Origin: Litoreibacter roseus | Lineage (GTDB): Bacteria > Pseudomonadota > Alphaproteobacteria > Rhodobacterales > Rhodobacteraceae | Length of the DNA stretch: 64,000 nt | Reading direction: 5' to 3' | Assembly (NCBI RefSeq): GCF_009811795.1 | Contig: NZ_BLJE01000001.1 | Coordinates: 620,001 to 684,000 of the forward strand | Part shown: positions 57,340 to 64,000 of the stretch, in pieces | Layout: the number at the start of each line of letters is the position of its first letter | How positions within the stretch are numbered: position 1 is the stretch's first letter | Translations under genes and position numbers: made by a program | Notes under the pieces: generated by a model | Told to the model about the DNA's origin: nothing | The model's input: only the letters and a program-made list of their open reading frames with translations | The model's database searches: none

Positions 57340-57537
57340 ATGAACCGGATCATCAATATGGTATTGCGCCAACTGACGCGCCAGTTGGTCAGGCGCGGTG
57401 TGAACTCTGGCCTGAATTATATGACCAAGCGGGGCAAGAAGTCCGCAGCAAAGGCCGACCCGTCAAAGCCTGTTCCAAACAATGCGAAGCAGAACCGTCG
57501 CGCAATGCGGATCATGCGGCGCTTCGGGCGGTTCTGA
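57340..57537 (+). CDS. Small basic protein
   Basis: A 65-residue, very basic protein (NMVLRQLTRQLVRRGVNSGLNYMTKRGKK reads as an amphipathic region, then NRRAMRIMRRFGRF at the end). I see no membrane helix and recognise no family. It starts 25 bases after scpB with a GAGAGG upstream, and I accept it since it follows the run and has consistent codon use. Its end overlaps the convergent MFS gene by 26 bases, more than the other convergent pairs here. It may bind nucleic acid, but this is only from charge. Confidence 0.55.
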   Translation: MNRIINMVLRQLTRQLVRRGVNSGLNYMTKRGKKSAAKADPSKPVPNNAKQNRRAMRIMRRFGRF

Positions 57538-58657
57538 GCACCAAGGCATCCAGCACGGCGATACTGACGGACACTGCAGCTAGAACGGCGCAGGCAGCGT
57601 ACCCGTACGCCTCAAAAACAGGGCGGAAACCAATCGCTCCGGCGAAGACGCAGATATATGTTATGGAGGAATTCAGTCCAAGGATCGCGCCCCGTTGATC
57701 CGGATCAAGCGCCACCATCCGACTAACAATAAGTGTCAGGCCCAGATGCTGTACGACCCCCCAAATGAAAGCCAAGGCGATGAATGCCGACAGGTGATCC
57801 ACGGCTTGTGACATCAGCAGATAGACTAAGGCAATCGCGCTGAAGATCGGCAATGACATGCGATGAGCTCCACGCCGGTCAATCCAGCCATCAAGCAGAA
57901 CGGCCAGCCCGAAGCCGATCCCGTAGCTCAAGGGGATCAATCCGGTTTGTGCGACCGAGGCCCCTAGAACGTCTTTCATATGCGCGCCCAGAAAGCTGTA
58001 GAAACCATAGAACGCCAGCATGAAAGCCGCCGCGACCAAAAGCGCCCGCGTGATGCCAGGCACCTGTAACGCCGTCAGTGGCGTCGTTGGAGTGCCCGCG
58101 CGGATATGATTGGGTAGGCCCGCCCGCAAGAGGGCGAGCAAGATGAGACCGCTGAGCGCGACCATCGTTACATAAACCGCGCGCCAGTGGATCATGTCCG
58201 CGATAAGCGCAGCGAGCGTAACGCCAGCGACGAGGCTCAGCGTCCATCCGGTCAGAACTGTTCCGATTGTTTTGTTCTGTTGGCCGGGTGGCGCGATTTG
58301 CGCGGCCAATGCATACGCGGCGGGCAGGGCGATACCGGCGGCGATGCCGGCAATTCCTTGAGCCAAAGTCAGAAGCCACAGGGCGGGCGCAGCCGCACTC
58401 AGGGCTAGAGCGGCCAGCATTATGTAGAACGCCCTAAAGAGCGCACGATCCGCACCAATCCGATCCACCTGCGGGGCGAGAAACAAGGCGGAACCCGCCG
58501 TGCCAAGCCCAAAGACCGCTGCGGCTTGCATCACGGTAGGCGCGTCGGCGCCGGCAAAGCTCTCGGCGACTGCACCGGAGATCGGCGAAAGGGCGAGCGA
58601 ATTTGCCCCAACGATGCCGACCGCTGCGGTCAGTAGCAGTATTTTTACAGGTGGCAT
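57512..58657 (-). CDS. MFS transporter
   Basis: An inner-membrane major facilitator of 381 residues with about 12 hydrophobic helices. The conserved loop 2-3 segment reads APQVDRIGADRALF, a form of the MFS D-R-x-G-R/K signature. The substrate is not known. It is divergent from an Lrp/AsnC-type regulator gene, suggesting that this regulator controls it in response to an amino acid or related ligand. A 12-base inverted repeat flanks both starts. The start is the ATG of MPPVKILLLTA. Confidence 0.88.
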   Translation of the reverse strand: MPPVKILLLTAAVGIVGANSLALSPISGAVAESFAGADAPTVMQAAAVFGLGTAGSALFLAPQVDRIGADRALFRAFYIMLAALALSAAAPALWLLTLAQGIAGIAAGIALPAAYALAAQIAPPGQQNKTIGTVLTGWTLSLVAGVTLAALIADMIHWRAVYVTMVALSGLILLALLRAGLPNHIRAGTPTTPLTALQVPGITRALLVAAAFMLAFYGFYSFLGAHMKDVLGASVAQTGLIPLSYGIGFGLAVLLDGWIDRRGAHRMSLPIFSAIALVYLLMSQAVDHLSAFIALAFIWGVVQHLGLTLIVSRMVALDPDQRGAILGLNSSITYICVFAGAIGFRPVFEAYGYAACAVLAAVSVSIAVLDALVLRTARSAA

Positions 58658-58668
58658 AGCGGTTTCCG

Positions 58669-58757
58669 TGAATATTTTCTTGTCCGAGCGTATATATGAA
58701 AGATAAAATTCGGAAAAGAGCGGGGGGCGTGATGGTGGAAAAAACAGAAAATATTCA
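58669..58757. promoter_or_regulatory. 12-base inverted repeats between MFS and Lrp genes
   Basis: TGAATATTTTCT at 58669-58680 and its exact reverse complement AGAAAATATTCA at 58746-58757. The AT-rich core with flanking G/C fits Lrp-type operators in general shape. The first arm lies just upstream of the transporter start, and the second just inside or after the start of the regulator gene. Likely sites for autoregulation and control of the transporter. Confidence 0.55.
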
Positions 58758-59259
58758 GAAAACCGCAGGGCGAGGTCGCGATTTAGACGCCGTGGACCGA
58801 AGAATATTAGGTGAATTGGCAGTTGATGCGACGCAGTCATTTGCAGCATTGGGCGAAACTGTTGGACTTTCGGCTCCCGCAGTTCATGAGCGCGTCAAGC
58901 GGTTACGCAAAGCAAAAGTGATCAAAGACACGGTCGCGGTGCTGGACGGGGCCGCTGTTGGCAAGCCGCTTTTGGCGTTTGTGCATCTCGATACAGTAGG
59001 CTGGGGCAAGACGACAGAGCTGATGGAGTTGGCCAATCTTCCGGAGGTGGAGGAAATCCATTCGGTGACTGGCGACACGGGGCTGATCCTCAAGGTTCGG
59101 GTGGCCTCGTCCGTCGCGCTCGAAGGTCTTCTTTCCCGTATTTATGATCTGCCCGCCGTACGAACCACCCGAACTTACATGGCCCTTTCGACGCGGCTTG
59201 AGCGCACGCCGCAGGCAGGTATCACCGAGGATCTGACCGCCGGTCCGCACCTGAAGTAG
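58732..59259 (+). CDS. Lrp/AsnC-family transcriptional regulator
   Basis: A 175-residue regulator. The N-terminal HTH covers LDAVDRRILGELAVDATQSFAALGETVGLSAPAVHERVKRL, split as expected for the AsnC type, and the C-terminal RAM (ligand-binding) domain has VHLDTVGWGKTTE and EEIHSVTGDTGLILKVRV. I use the ATG at 58732 (GGGGG upstream); an ATG at 58696 would add 12 residues. It probably controls the divergent MFS transporter and itself. It converges on the dCTP deaminase gene with a 3-base gap. Confidence 0.9.
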   Translation: MVEKTENIQKTAGRGRDLDAVDRRILGELAVDATQSFAALGETVGLSAPAVHERVKRLRKAKVIKDTVAVLDGAAVGKPLLAFVHLDTVGWGKTTELMELANLPEVEEIHSVTGDTGLILKVRVASSVALEGLLSRIYDLPAVRTTRTYMALSTRLERTPQAGITEDLTAGPHLK

Positions 59260-59262
59260 GGA

Positions 59263-60342
59263 TCAGATCGCCTTGAAATGCTTGGAAAGCTTCAGGCCTT
59301 GCCCTTGATAGTTGGACGCAATACCAGCGCCGTAGAGTTGATCCGGCACCTCAGACATCTGCTCATAGACCAGCCGCCCCACGGTCTGGCCGTGCTCCAG
59401 CACGAAAGGTGCTTCGTGGCAGCGGACCTCTAGGACGCCGCGTGAGCCGGTGCCGCCCGCTGCGACATTTCCAAAGCCGGGATCGAAGAATCCCGCATAG
59501 TGCACGCGGAATTCGCCCACCATTGCCAGATAGGGCGCCATCTCGGCGGCGCAGGCTGGTGGGATATGCACGGCTTCCCGACTGACGAGAATGTAGAACG
59601 CCCCCGGATCCAGAATGATACGGCCCTGGGTGGTTCGGATCTCTTCCCAAAACTCTGCCGGGTCATAGGCCCCGATCAGATCCATATCGATCACGCCGGT
59701 GTGGGGTTTGGCGCGATACCCGACAAGATCCGTATCCGTCGGTTTCAGATCGACGGAAAATCCCAGACCTTGATCGATATGGGCTGTCCCGGAGACGAGC
59801 GTTTCTTTCTCATGCAGTGCAAGCAACGCGTCATCATCCAGAATGGCCTGTCCCGCACGAAACCTGATCTGATTAAGTCGCATGCCTGGGCGAACGAGGA
59901 CGCTGAAAGAGCGCGGGCAAATCTCGGCGTAAAGAGGGCCGTCATACCCCGGTTCTATCCGGTCGAACTCGACACCATCATCGGTGATGACCCGTGTAAG
60001 CAAATCGAGCCTGCCCGTGGAGCTTTTGGCGTTGCAGACGGCCTGCACGCCCTCTGGCAAATGTAGATGCTCCATCAGTGGGACAACGTAGACGCAGCCC
60101 TTCTCAAGTACAGTGCCTGGAGTCAGGTCCACCTCATGCATTTTGAACTCGGCCAGACGATCCGCCACGCAGTTGCCTTGCCCGGCAAGAAAAGATGCGC
60201 GCACCCGGGTTGCGGTAGTGCCAAGGCGCAGATCTAGGCTGGCTGGTTGGATTTGGGCGGCATCGATAGCGGGCGTCGCGCCGAGCGTGCCATCCTCTAT
60301 CATACGTCTGATTTGCTGGCTGGCCAGAACACCCGTGGTCAT
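59263..60342 (-). CDS. dCTP deaminase, long two-domain form
   Basis: The enzyme converts dCTP to dUTP for thymidylate synthesis. The 359-residue length is about twice the common Dcd, because two dUTPase-like halves are fused: the first includes QPASLDLRLG and KSSTGRLDLL, the second FYILVSREAVHIPP, RVHYAGFFDPGFG and VLEVRCHEAPF. Conserved Arg and Ser of the fold are found in SSTGR. This long type is known from alphaproteobacteria. I start at MTTGVLASQQ. It is upstream of tRNA-Pro by position but reads separately, and there is a terminator in between. Confidence 0.92.
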   Translation of the reverse strand: MTTGVLASQQIRRMIEDGTLGATPAIDAAQIQPASLDLRLGTTATRVRASFLAGQGNCVADRLAEFKMHEVDLTPGTVLEKGCVYVVPLMEHLHLPEGVQAVCNAKSSTGRLDLLTRVITDDGVEFDRIEPGYDGPLYAEICPRSFSVLVRPGMRLNQIRFRAGQAILDDDALLALHEKETLVSGTAHIDQGLGFSVDLKPTDTDLVGYRAKPHTGVIDMDLIGAYDPAEFWEEIRTTQGRIILDPGAFYILVSREAVHIPPACAAEMAPYLAMVGEFRVHYAGFFDPGFGNVAAGGTGSRGVLEVRCHEAPFVLEHGQTVGRLVYEQMSEVPDQLYGAGIASNYQGQGLKLSKHFKAI

Positions 60343-60376
60343 CGCACGCCCTCCTAACTCCGTTCCCAGCTTACAC

Positions 60377-60408
60377 AAAACGCCCGGCGCCAAGGCACAC
60401 GGGCGTTT
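60377..60408 (-). terminator. Terminator after tRNA-Pro
   Basis: On the minus strand AAACGCCCG pairs with CGGGCGTTT across about a 14-base loop, ending in TTTT. It lies 6 bases after the encoded CCA of the tRNA and before the dCTP deaminase start. Confidence 0.75.
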
Positions 60409-60414
60409 GATGAT

Positions 60415-60491
60415 TGGTCGGGCTAGCAGGACTCGAACCTGCGACCTTCCGTCCCCCAGACGGACGCGCTACCAGGCTGCGCCATAGCCCG
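60415..60491 (-). tRNA. tRNA-Pro (GGG anticodon)
   Basis: A 77-base cloverleaf with CCA encoded. The acceptor stem pairs CGGGCTA with TAGCCCG (C1-G72 as in proline tRNAs), the discriminator is A, the anticodon stem pairs TCCGT with ACGGA around loop CTGGGGG giving anticodon GGG, and the T-arm is GCAGG-TTCGAAT-CCTGC. It reads CCC (and CCU) codons. Confidence 0.97.
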
Positions 60492-60502
60492 ACGAATGCC
60501 CC

Positions 60503-60530
60503 TTCATACTGCATTTGATCTTGGGGGCAA
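60503..60530 (-). promoter_or_regulatory. Likely tRNA-Pro promoter
   Basis: On the minus strand TTGCCC and TATGAA are 16 bases apart, and the -10 element ends 11 bases before the tRNA 5' end. The spacing fits a housekeeping sigma-70 promoter; the -35 is a fair match. Confidence 0.4.
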
Positions 60531-60555
60531 GAGCCCTGTTGCAGCCATCCTCGCG

Positions 60556-61449
60556 TCAGGATGACAGCCCTTCGGCCATCCGATCCCGAAGTGTTTGCAG
60601 CCGCGCTTGCAGGGCGCGGAGCTTTTCCATATCGCCTTTGGCAGCTGTCGCCCGGCGCAAATCCGCGATGGCAGCGGCGCGATCCTCAGCCCCTTCGGGT
60701 GGTTTGACCTCGGCGGGGTCCGGATCTTCCGGAACGGGTTTGACAGGCGGTGCGTCCGCGACGATTTCAGGCTCAGGCTCAGGCTCAGGCTCAGGTAACA
60801 CTTCCGCGTCTTCGATAGGTGCTACGACAGGTTCCGGATCGTCAAAAACGAACTCAGGATCAGGCCGGGTGTCGTTATCCAAGGTCACCTCGGCCACGTC
60901 CTCGTCCGTCGTGACCACTTTGATTTTCGGTTTGGAGCGCTTCATCGGAACGACGTTGCCGACACCCTTTTCCGGCGCCTCTTCGGCCACTTCGATAAAC
61001 GGTGCTTCGTCCACCGCCTCCTCTTCCGGCCCTTTGTCATCATCCTGAACGGGGGTCAGACCGTGCTCTGCCTTCAGGGGCGGTGTCTCGCGGCGGATCT
61101 CTGCGCTGCGGGCGCGACGGCTCTCCCGGCGGGTGGCGCGTTCCAACGTTGCATCAGCATCGACGGGCGTTTCAATATCAGGCGACCGGGCGGCGACATG
61201 CTTGACGCCTTCTTCCTTGAGCATCTTCTGGACGCCCCGGATCGTCAAACCGTCGTCATGCAGAAGCGTTTTGATGCCCCCGATCAACTCCATGTCAGTG
61301 GGGCGGTAATAGCGTCGCCCGCCCGCCCGTTTGACCGGTTTAATTTGCGAAAACTTACTTTCCCAGAAGCGCAGAACATGGGCGGGAACATCCAGCCAAT
61401 CCGCAACTTCCGTTATCGTTCGAAACGCTTCGCGCGCCTTTTTCGACAT
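60556..61449 (-). CDS. MerR-family transcriptional regulator with long acidic tail
   Basis: A 297-residue protein. The N-terminal MerR HTH is clear: [25 protein letters not shown] and [32 protein letters not shown] (split across about 9-80). The rest is unusual for MerR: a long low-complexity region rich in Pro, Glu and Asp, including an EPEPEPEPE run, then a short helical end ([27 protein letters not shown]). There is no obvious effector domain. In alphaproteobacteria this gene stands after ihfA, as here. The target genes are unknown. Confidence 0.9.
   Translation of the reverse strand: MSKKAREAFRTITEVADWLDVPAHVLRFWESKFSQIKPVKRAGGRRYYRPTDMELIGGIKTLLHDDGLTIRGVQKMLKEEGVKHVAARSPDIETPVDADATLERATRRESRRARSAEIRRETPPLKAEHGLTPVQDDDKGPEEEAVDEAPFIEVAEEAPEKGVGNVVPMKRSKPKIKVVTTDEDVAEVTLDNDTRPDPEFVFDDPEPVVAPIEDAEVLPEPEPEPEPEIVADAPPVKPVPEDPDPAEVKPPEGAEDRAAAIADLRRATAAKGDMEKLRALQARLQTLRDRMAEGLSS
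60767..60796 (+). repeat. Hexanucleotide tandem repeat inside the MerR gene
   Basis: Four perfect TCAGGC units and a fifth TCAGGT. On the coding (minus) strand it encodes Glu-Pro repeats. Slipped-strand changes would add or remove Glu-Pro pairs without a frameshift. Confidence 0.85.
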
Positions 61450-61524
61450 ACTACTGCTCCCTCACGCGTTCTGCGCACACTCCGCAAGCCACGTATGACC
61501 CGGAGGGGATATAAAACCCGTTAA

Positions 61525-61824
61525 TTATTTGTTTCCGGACGCCACACGGTCTTTCATCAAGTGAGAGGGGCGAAAGGTCAGAACGCGGCGCGGGTGGATG
61601 GGCACCTCTTCCCCCGTTTTCGGGTTGCGGCCGACACGGGCGCTTTTTTCCCGCACGCTGAATGTCCCAAACGAGGAAATCTTAACCTGCTCGCCGCGCA
61701 CAAGCGCGTCTGACATATGGGTCAGCACACTTTCCACCAGATCGGCGGATTCATTGCGCGACAATCCAACTTCTCGGAAAACGGCTTCACTTAAGTCCAT
61801 ACGCGTTAAGGTTTTCGACGTCAT
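61525..61824 (-). CDS. ihfA: Integration host factor alpha subunit
   Basis: IHF-alpha, a DNA-bending nucleoid protein of the HU family that pairs with IHF-beta. At 99 residues it has [22 protein letters not shown] and the core [25 protein letters not shown], whose Pro in RNPKTG inserts in DNA, and ends [10 protein letters not shown]. The ATG of MTSKTL has GGGGGA upstream; a longer frame adds unrelated residues. It lies between fabH and merR on the same strand. Confidence 0.95.
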   Translation of the reverse strand: MTSKTLTRMDLSEAVFREVGLSRNESADLVESVLTHMSDALVRGEQVKISSFGTFSVREKSARVGRNPKTGEEVPIHPRRVLTFRPSHLMKDRVASGNK

Positions 61825-61922
61825 TGGCAGTCCCCCACTTTTCCAGAGACGATAGGGGACGGGCAATTTCCGAGTCAATATCAAGGACTTGGAACTCTCC
61901 CTTTACGCGCATCTTTTCGCAC

Positions 61923-62894
61923 CTAAAGGCGTAAAACGACCGAACCCCACGCCAAACCACCGCCGATGGCCTCCATCACAAGCACGTCGTCGGGTTTAAA
62001 TTTGCCTTCAGCGTTCGCGACAGACAGGGCAAGGGGAATCGATGCGGCAGATGTGTTGCCATGATCTTGCACTGTGAGAACGACCCGATCCATCGGCACA
62101 CCCATTTTCTGGGCAGTGCGCGTGATGATACGCAAGTTGGCCTGATGAGGGACAATCCATGTGACGTCATCGGCCGTTAGCCCGGCCTTACCCAGGGCGG
62201 TTTCCGCAGTGGCAGCCAGCTTTTCGACCGCGTGACGGAACACTTCCTTGCCCTGCATGACCAGCACACCCGCCGTTTGGGTGCTTGATACGCCGCCGTC
62301 AACGTAAAGCAGATCCCGGTAGGTACCGTCAGAGTTCAGGTCAGTCGCCAGAATGCCTGTGTCGGCGTTGTCGCCCGCGCCTTCTTGCACTTCCAACACG
62401 ACGGCACCTGCACCGTCCCCGAAGAGGACACATGTTGTACGGTCTTCCCAGTTCATGATGCGGGAAAACGTCTCGGCACCAATGACCAGAACCCGATCGG
62501 CCTGCCCGGATACAATCAAAGCATTGGCATTGGCCATCGCGTAAACAAAACCTGCGCAAACCGCTTGCACATCAAATGCATAGCCCCCTGTCTTGAGTGC
62601 TGCCTGCACCACGGTTGCGACAGACGGGAAGGTGTAGTCGGGGGTCGAGGTTGCAACGATAATCGCGTCGACATCTCCGGCCGAGATACCCGCGTTTTCC
62701 AGCGCCGCACGTCCGGCATGGACGGCCAAGTCAGAGGTTTTTTCGCCTTCGGCCGCAAAATGGCGACGTTCAATGCCTGAGCGCGCCCGGATCCATTCGT
62801 CCGATGTGTCGACCCATTTTTCGAATTCCGAGTTTTCGACGACGCGCGCGGGCAGATAGTGCCCCGTGCCTTTTAAGGCGGCTCTGCGTATCAT
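61923..62894 (-). CDS. fabH: FabH, beta-ketoacyl-ACP synthase III
   Basis: FabH starts fatty-acid synthesis by joining acetyl-CoA to malonyl-ACP. The catalytic Cys113 is in VQAVCAGFVY, the His in VPHQANLRI and the Asn in QDHGNTSAASIP. Length 323 is standard. It overlaps the end of plsX by 4 bases, and the plsX-fabH-ihfA order is common in alphaproteobacteria. The start follows the plsX ATGA overlap. Confidence 0.97.
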   Translation of the reverse strand: MIRRAALKGTGHYLPARVVENSEFEKWVDTSDEWIRARSGIERRHFAAEGEKTSDLAVHAGRAALENAGISAGDVDAIIVATSTPDYTFPSVATVVQAALKTGGYAFDVQAVCAGFVYAMANANALIVSGQADRVLVIGAETFSRIMNWEDRTTCVLFGDGAGAVVLEVQEGAGDNADTGILATDLNSDGTYRDLLYVDGGVSSTQTAGVLVMQGKEVFRHAVEKLAATAETALGKAGLTADDVTWIVPHQANLRIITRTAQKMGVPMDRVVLTVQDHGNTSAASIPLALSVANAEGKFKPDDVLVMEAIGGGLAWGSVVLRL

Positions 62895-63982
62895 GTGGTT
62901 TTTAGGTCCCCGATCTCGCCGTCGTCCCCTGCGACGATTTCGTCAGTCTGACTTGCGTTTGTGGCTGATGCAACCCGAGCGGCGAGTTTCGCGCCAAAGC
63001 CCGTTTCGGCCAGTTTGAACGCCAATTTGATGGCAGCAGAAACACCTGTCGCATCGGCCGAACCGTGGGACTTCACGACCGTGCCATTTAGGCCAAGAAA
63101 CACGCCTCCATTGACCCGGCGGGGGTCAATCCGCTTCTTGAGACGTCTCAGCGATGTATAGGCCAAGAGCGACGCAATTCGGGAAAGGGGTGAATACTTG
63201 AAAGCTTCCCGGAGCGCTTCGGAGATGAGGTTGGCAGTGCCTTCGGCGGTTTTCAGCGCGACGTTGCCGGTAAACCCGTCGGTCACGATCACATCCACGC
63301 GGTCGGATGGGATGTCGCCGCCTTCAACAAACCCGACAAATTCGAATTCGTTGTCCTCCGCTGCGTCGGCAATGATGTCATAGGCCACCTTAAGCTCCGC
63401 ACGTCCCTTATGTTCTTCGGTTCCTACGTTCAAAAGTCCGATCCGAGGGCGTGCGAGGCCGAAGCCGTTGCGGGCGTAGGACATGCCCATAAGCGCGTAT
63501 TGCAGAAGGTCATCTTGATCGGCACGAATGTCGGCGCCGACGTCAAGCATCAGGTTGAAGCCACCGGGATTGCGCGAAGGCCAAAGGCAGGCGATCGCCG
63601 GACGGTTCACGCCTTCGATCTTGCGCAGGCGGATCATCGAAACGGCCATGAGCGCCCCGGTGTTTCCGCAGCTGACACAGACTTCCGCCTCACCGTTTCG
63701 GACGCTTTCAATGGCCGACCACATCGAGGTGCCCTTGCCATGGCGCATGACGTGACTTGGCTTGGCTTCCATCGACACGACGTCTTCCGCGTCGCGAATT
63801 TCGACCAGATCCTGAAGCTTACGCTTGTTCACAAGCGGCTTCAGTTCGTTTTTCGGCCCGTGGAGGATGAACCGGATATCAGGATTTTTTTCCGCAGATT
63901 TTGCCATACCCGCAACAACAACGGCGGGTCCGCTGTCGCCGCCCATCGCGTCTATGGATAAAACTGTTCGGGATGTGCCCAC
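62891..63982 (-). CDS. plsX: PlsX, phosphate acyltransferase
   Basis: PlsX makes acyl-phosphate from acyl-ACP for phospholipid synthesis. The N-terminal SIDAMGGDSGPAVVVAG and CVSCGNTGALMAVSM are family signatures, as are PAIACLWPSRNPG and DVIVTDGFTGNVALKT. The 363-residue length is complete including a variable C-terminal tail. The gene upstream is outside the window. plsX and fabH together link fatty-acid and phospholipid synthesis. Confidence 0.96.
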   Translation of the reverse strand: MGTSRTVLSIDAMGGDSGPAVVVAGMAKSAEKNPDIRFILHGPKNELKPLVNKRKLQDLVEIRDAEDVVSMEAKPSHVMRHGKGTSMWSAIESVRNGEAEVCVSCGNTGALMAVSMIRLRKIEGVNRPAIACLWPSRNPGGFNLMLDVGADIRADQDDLLQYALMGMSYARNGFGLARPRIGLLNVGTEEHKGRAELKVAYDIIADAAEDNEFEFVGFVEGGDIPSDRVDVIVTDGFTGNVALKTAEGTANLISEALREAFKYSPLSRIASLLAYTSLRRLKKRIDPRRVNGGVFLGLNGTVVKSHGSADATGVSAAIKLAFKLAETGFGAKLAARVASATNASQTDEIVAGDDGEIGDLKTT

Positions 63983-64000
63983 ATTGCCGCCTGTTTTTGT

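Noticed and set aside
60767-60796. CRISPR-like repeat
   Set aside because: The units are 6 bases with no spacers and lie in a coding region; it is a simple tandem repeat.

Overview
The window is a gene-dense, GC-rich chromosomal segment from an alphaproteobacterium, most likely a member of the Rhodobacterales (Roseobacter group). Support comes from the ftsW-murG-murC-murB-ddl-ftsQ-ftsA-ftsZ-lpxC-bamD-recN order with DUF2484 genes inside it, an aerobic cobaltochelatase pair (cobS/cobT), a DksA with a degenerate zinc finger, a plsX-fabH-ihfA-merR block, the long dCTP deaminase, and a PIN protein beside an RlmI-type methyltransferase. I see no insertion sequence, prophage, CRISPR array or rRNA. 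One tRNA (Pro, GGG anticodon) is present. No intergenic gap exceeds 300 bases.

Bases 1-14,400 (+ strand) are the division and cell-wall cluster: the ftsW tail, murG, murC, two tandem DUF2484 membrane proteins, an orphan 394-residue gene, murB, ddl, ftsQ, ftsA, ftsZ, a strong terminator, then lpxC, bamD and recN. It couples peptidoglycan precursor synthesis to divisome assembly and outer-membrane biogenesis. A CLC-type chloride protein with an unusual filter follows.

Bases 16,186-29,829 are mostly on the minus strand: DUF427, aminopeptidase P, cobT, a small secreted protein, cobS, a J-domain protein, DUF4177, gatB, an SDR, an uncharacterised protein and pepN. bolA and a lytic transglycosylase lie on the plus strand.

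Bases 29,941-42,412 are a mixed metabolic and repair stretch: a DUF2256 microgene, malate synthase G with a GlcG-like partner, a class I glutamine amidotransferase, an SCP2 protein, an amidohydrolase, an ATP-dependent DNA ligase with its MBL-fold exonuclease, an HpcH/HpaI aldolase, RlmI with a PIN protein, an M48 peptidase and DUF421.

Bases 42,416-47,615 (minus) hold a PAS histidine kinase and a tightly packed five-gene run: MoxR AAA+ ATPase, GNAT acetyltransferase, DUF2927 lipoprotein, small membrane protein and VWA protein. This is my best candidate for an incompletely described system.

Bases 47,801-64,000 are housekeeping: dksA, a LysE exporter, xth, erpA, dgt, argS-SPOR-nagZ-scpA-scpB, an MFS/Lrp divergent pair with a 12-base inverted repeat, dCTP deaminase, tRNA-Pro, and merR-ihfA-fabH-plsX. 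Annotation rests on reading translated sequence, motifs and gene order; no database search was run.
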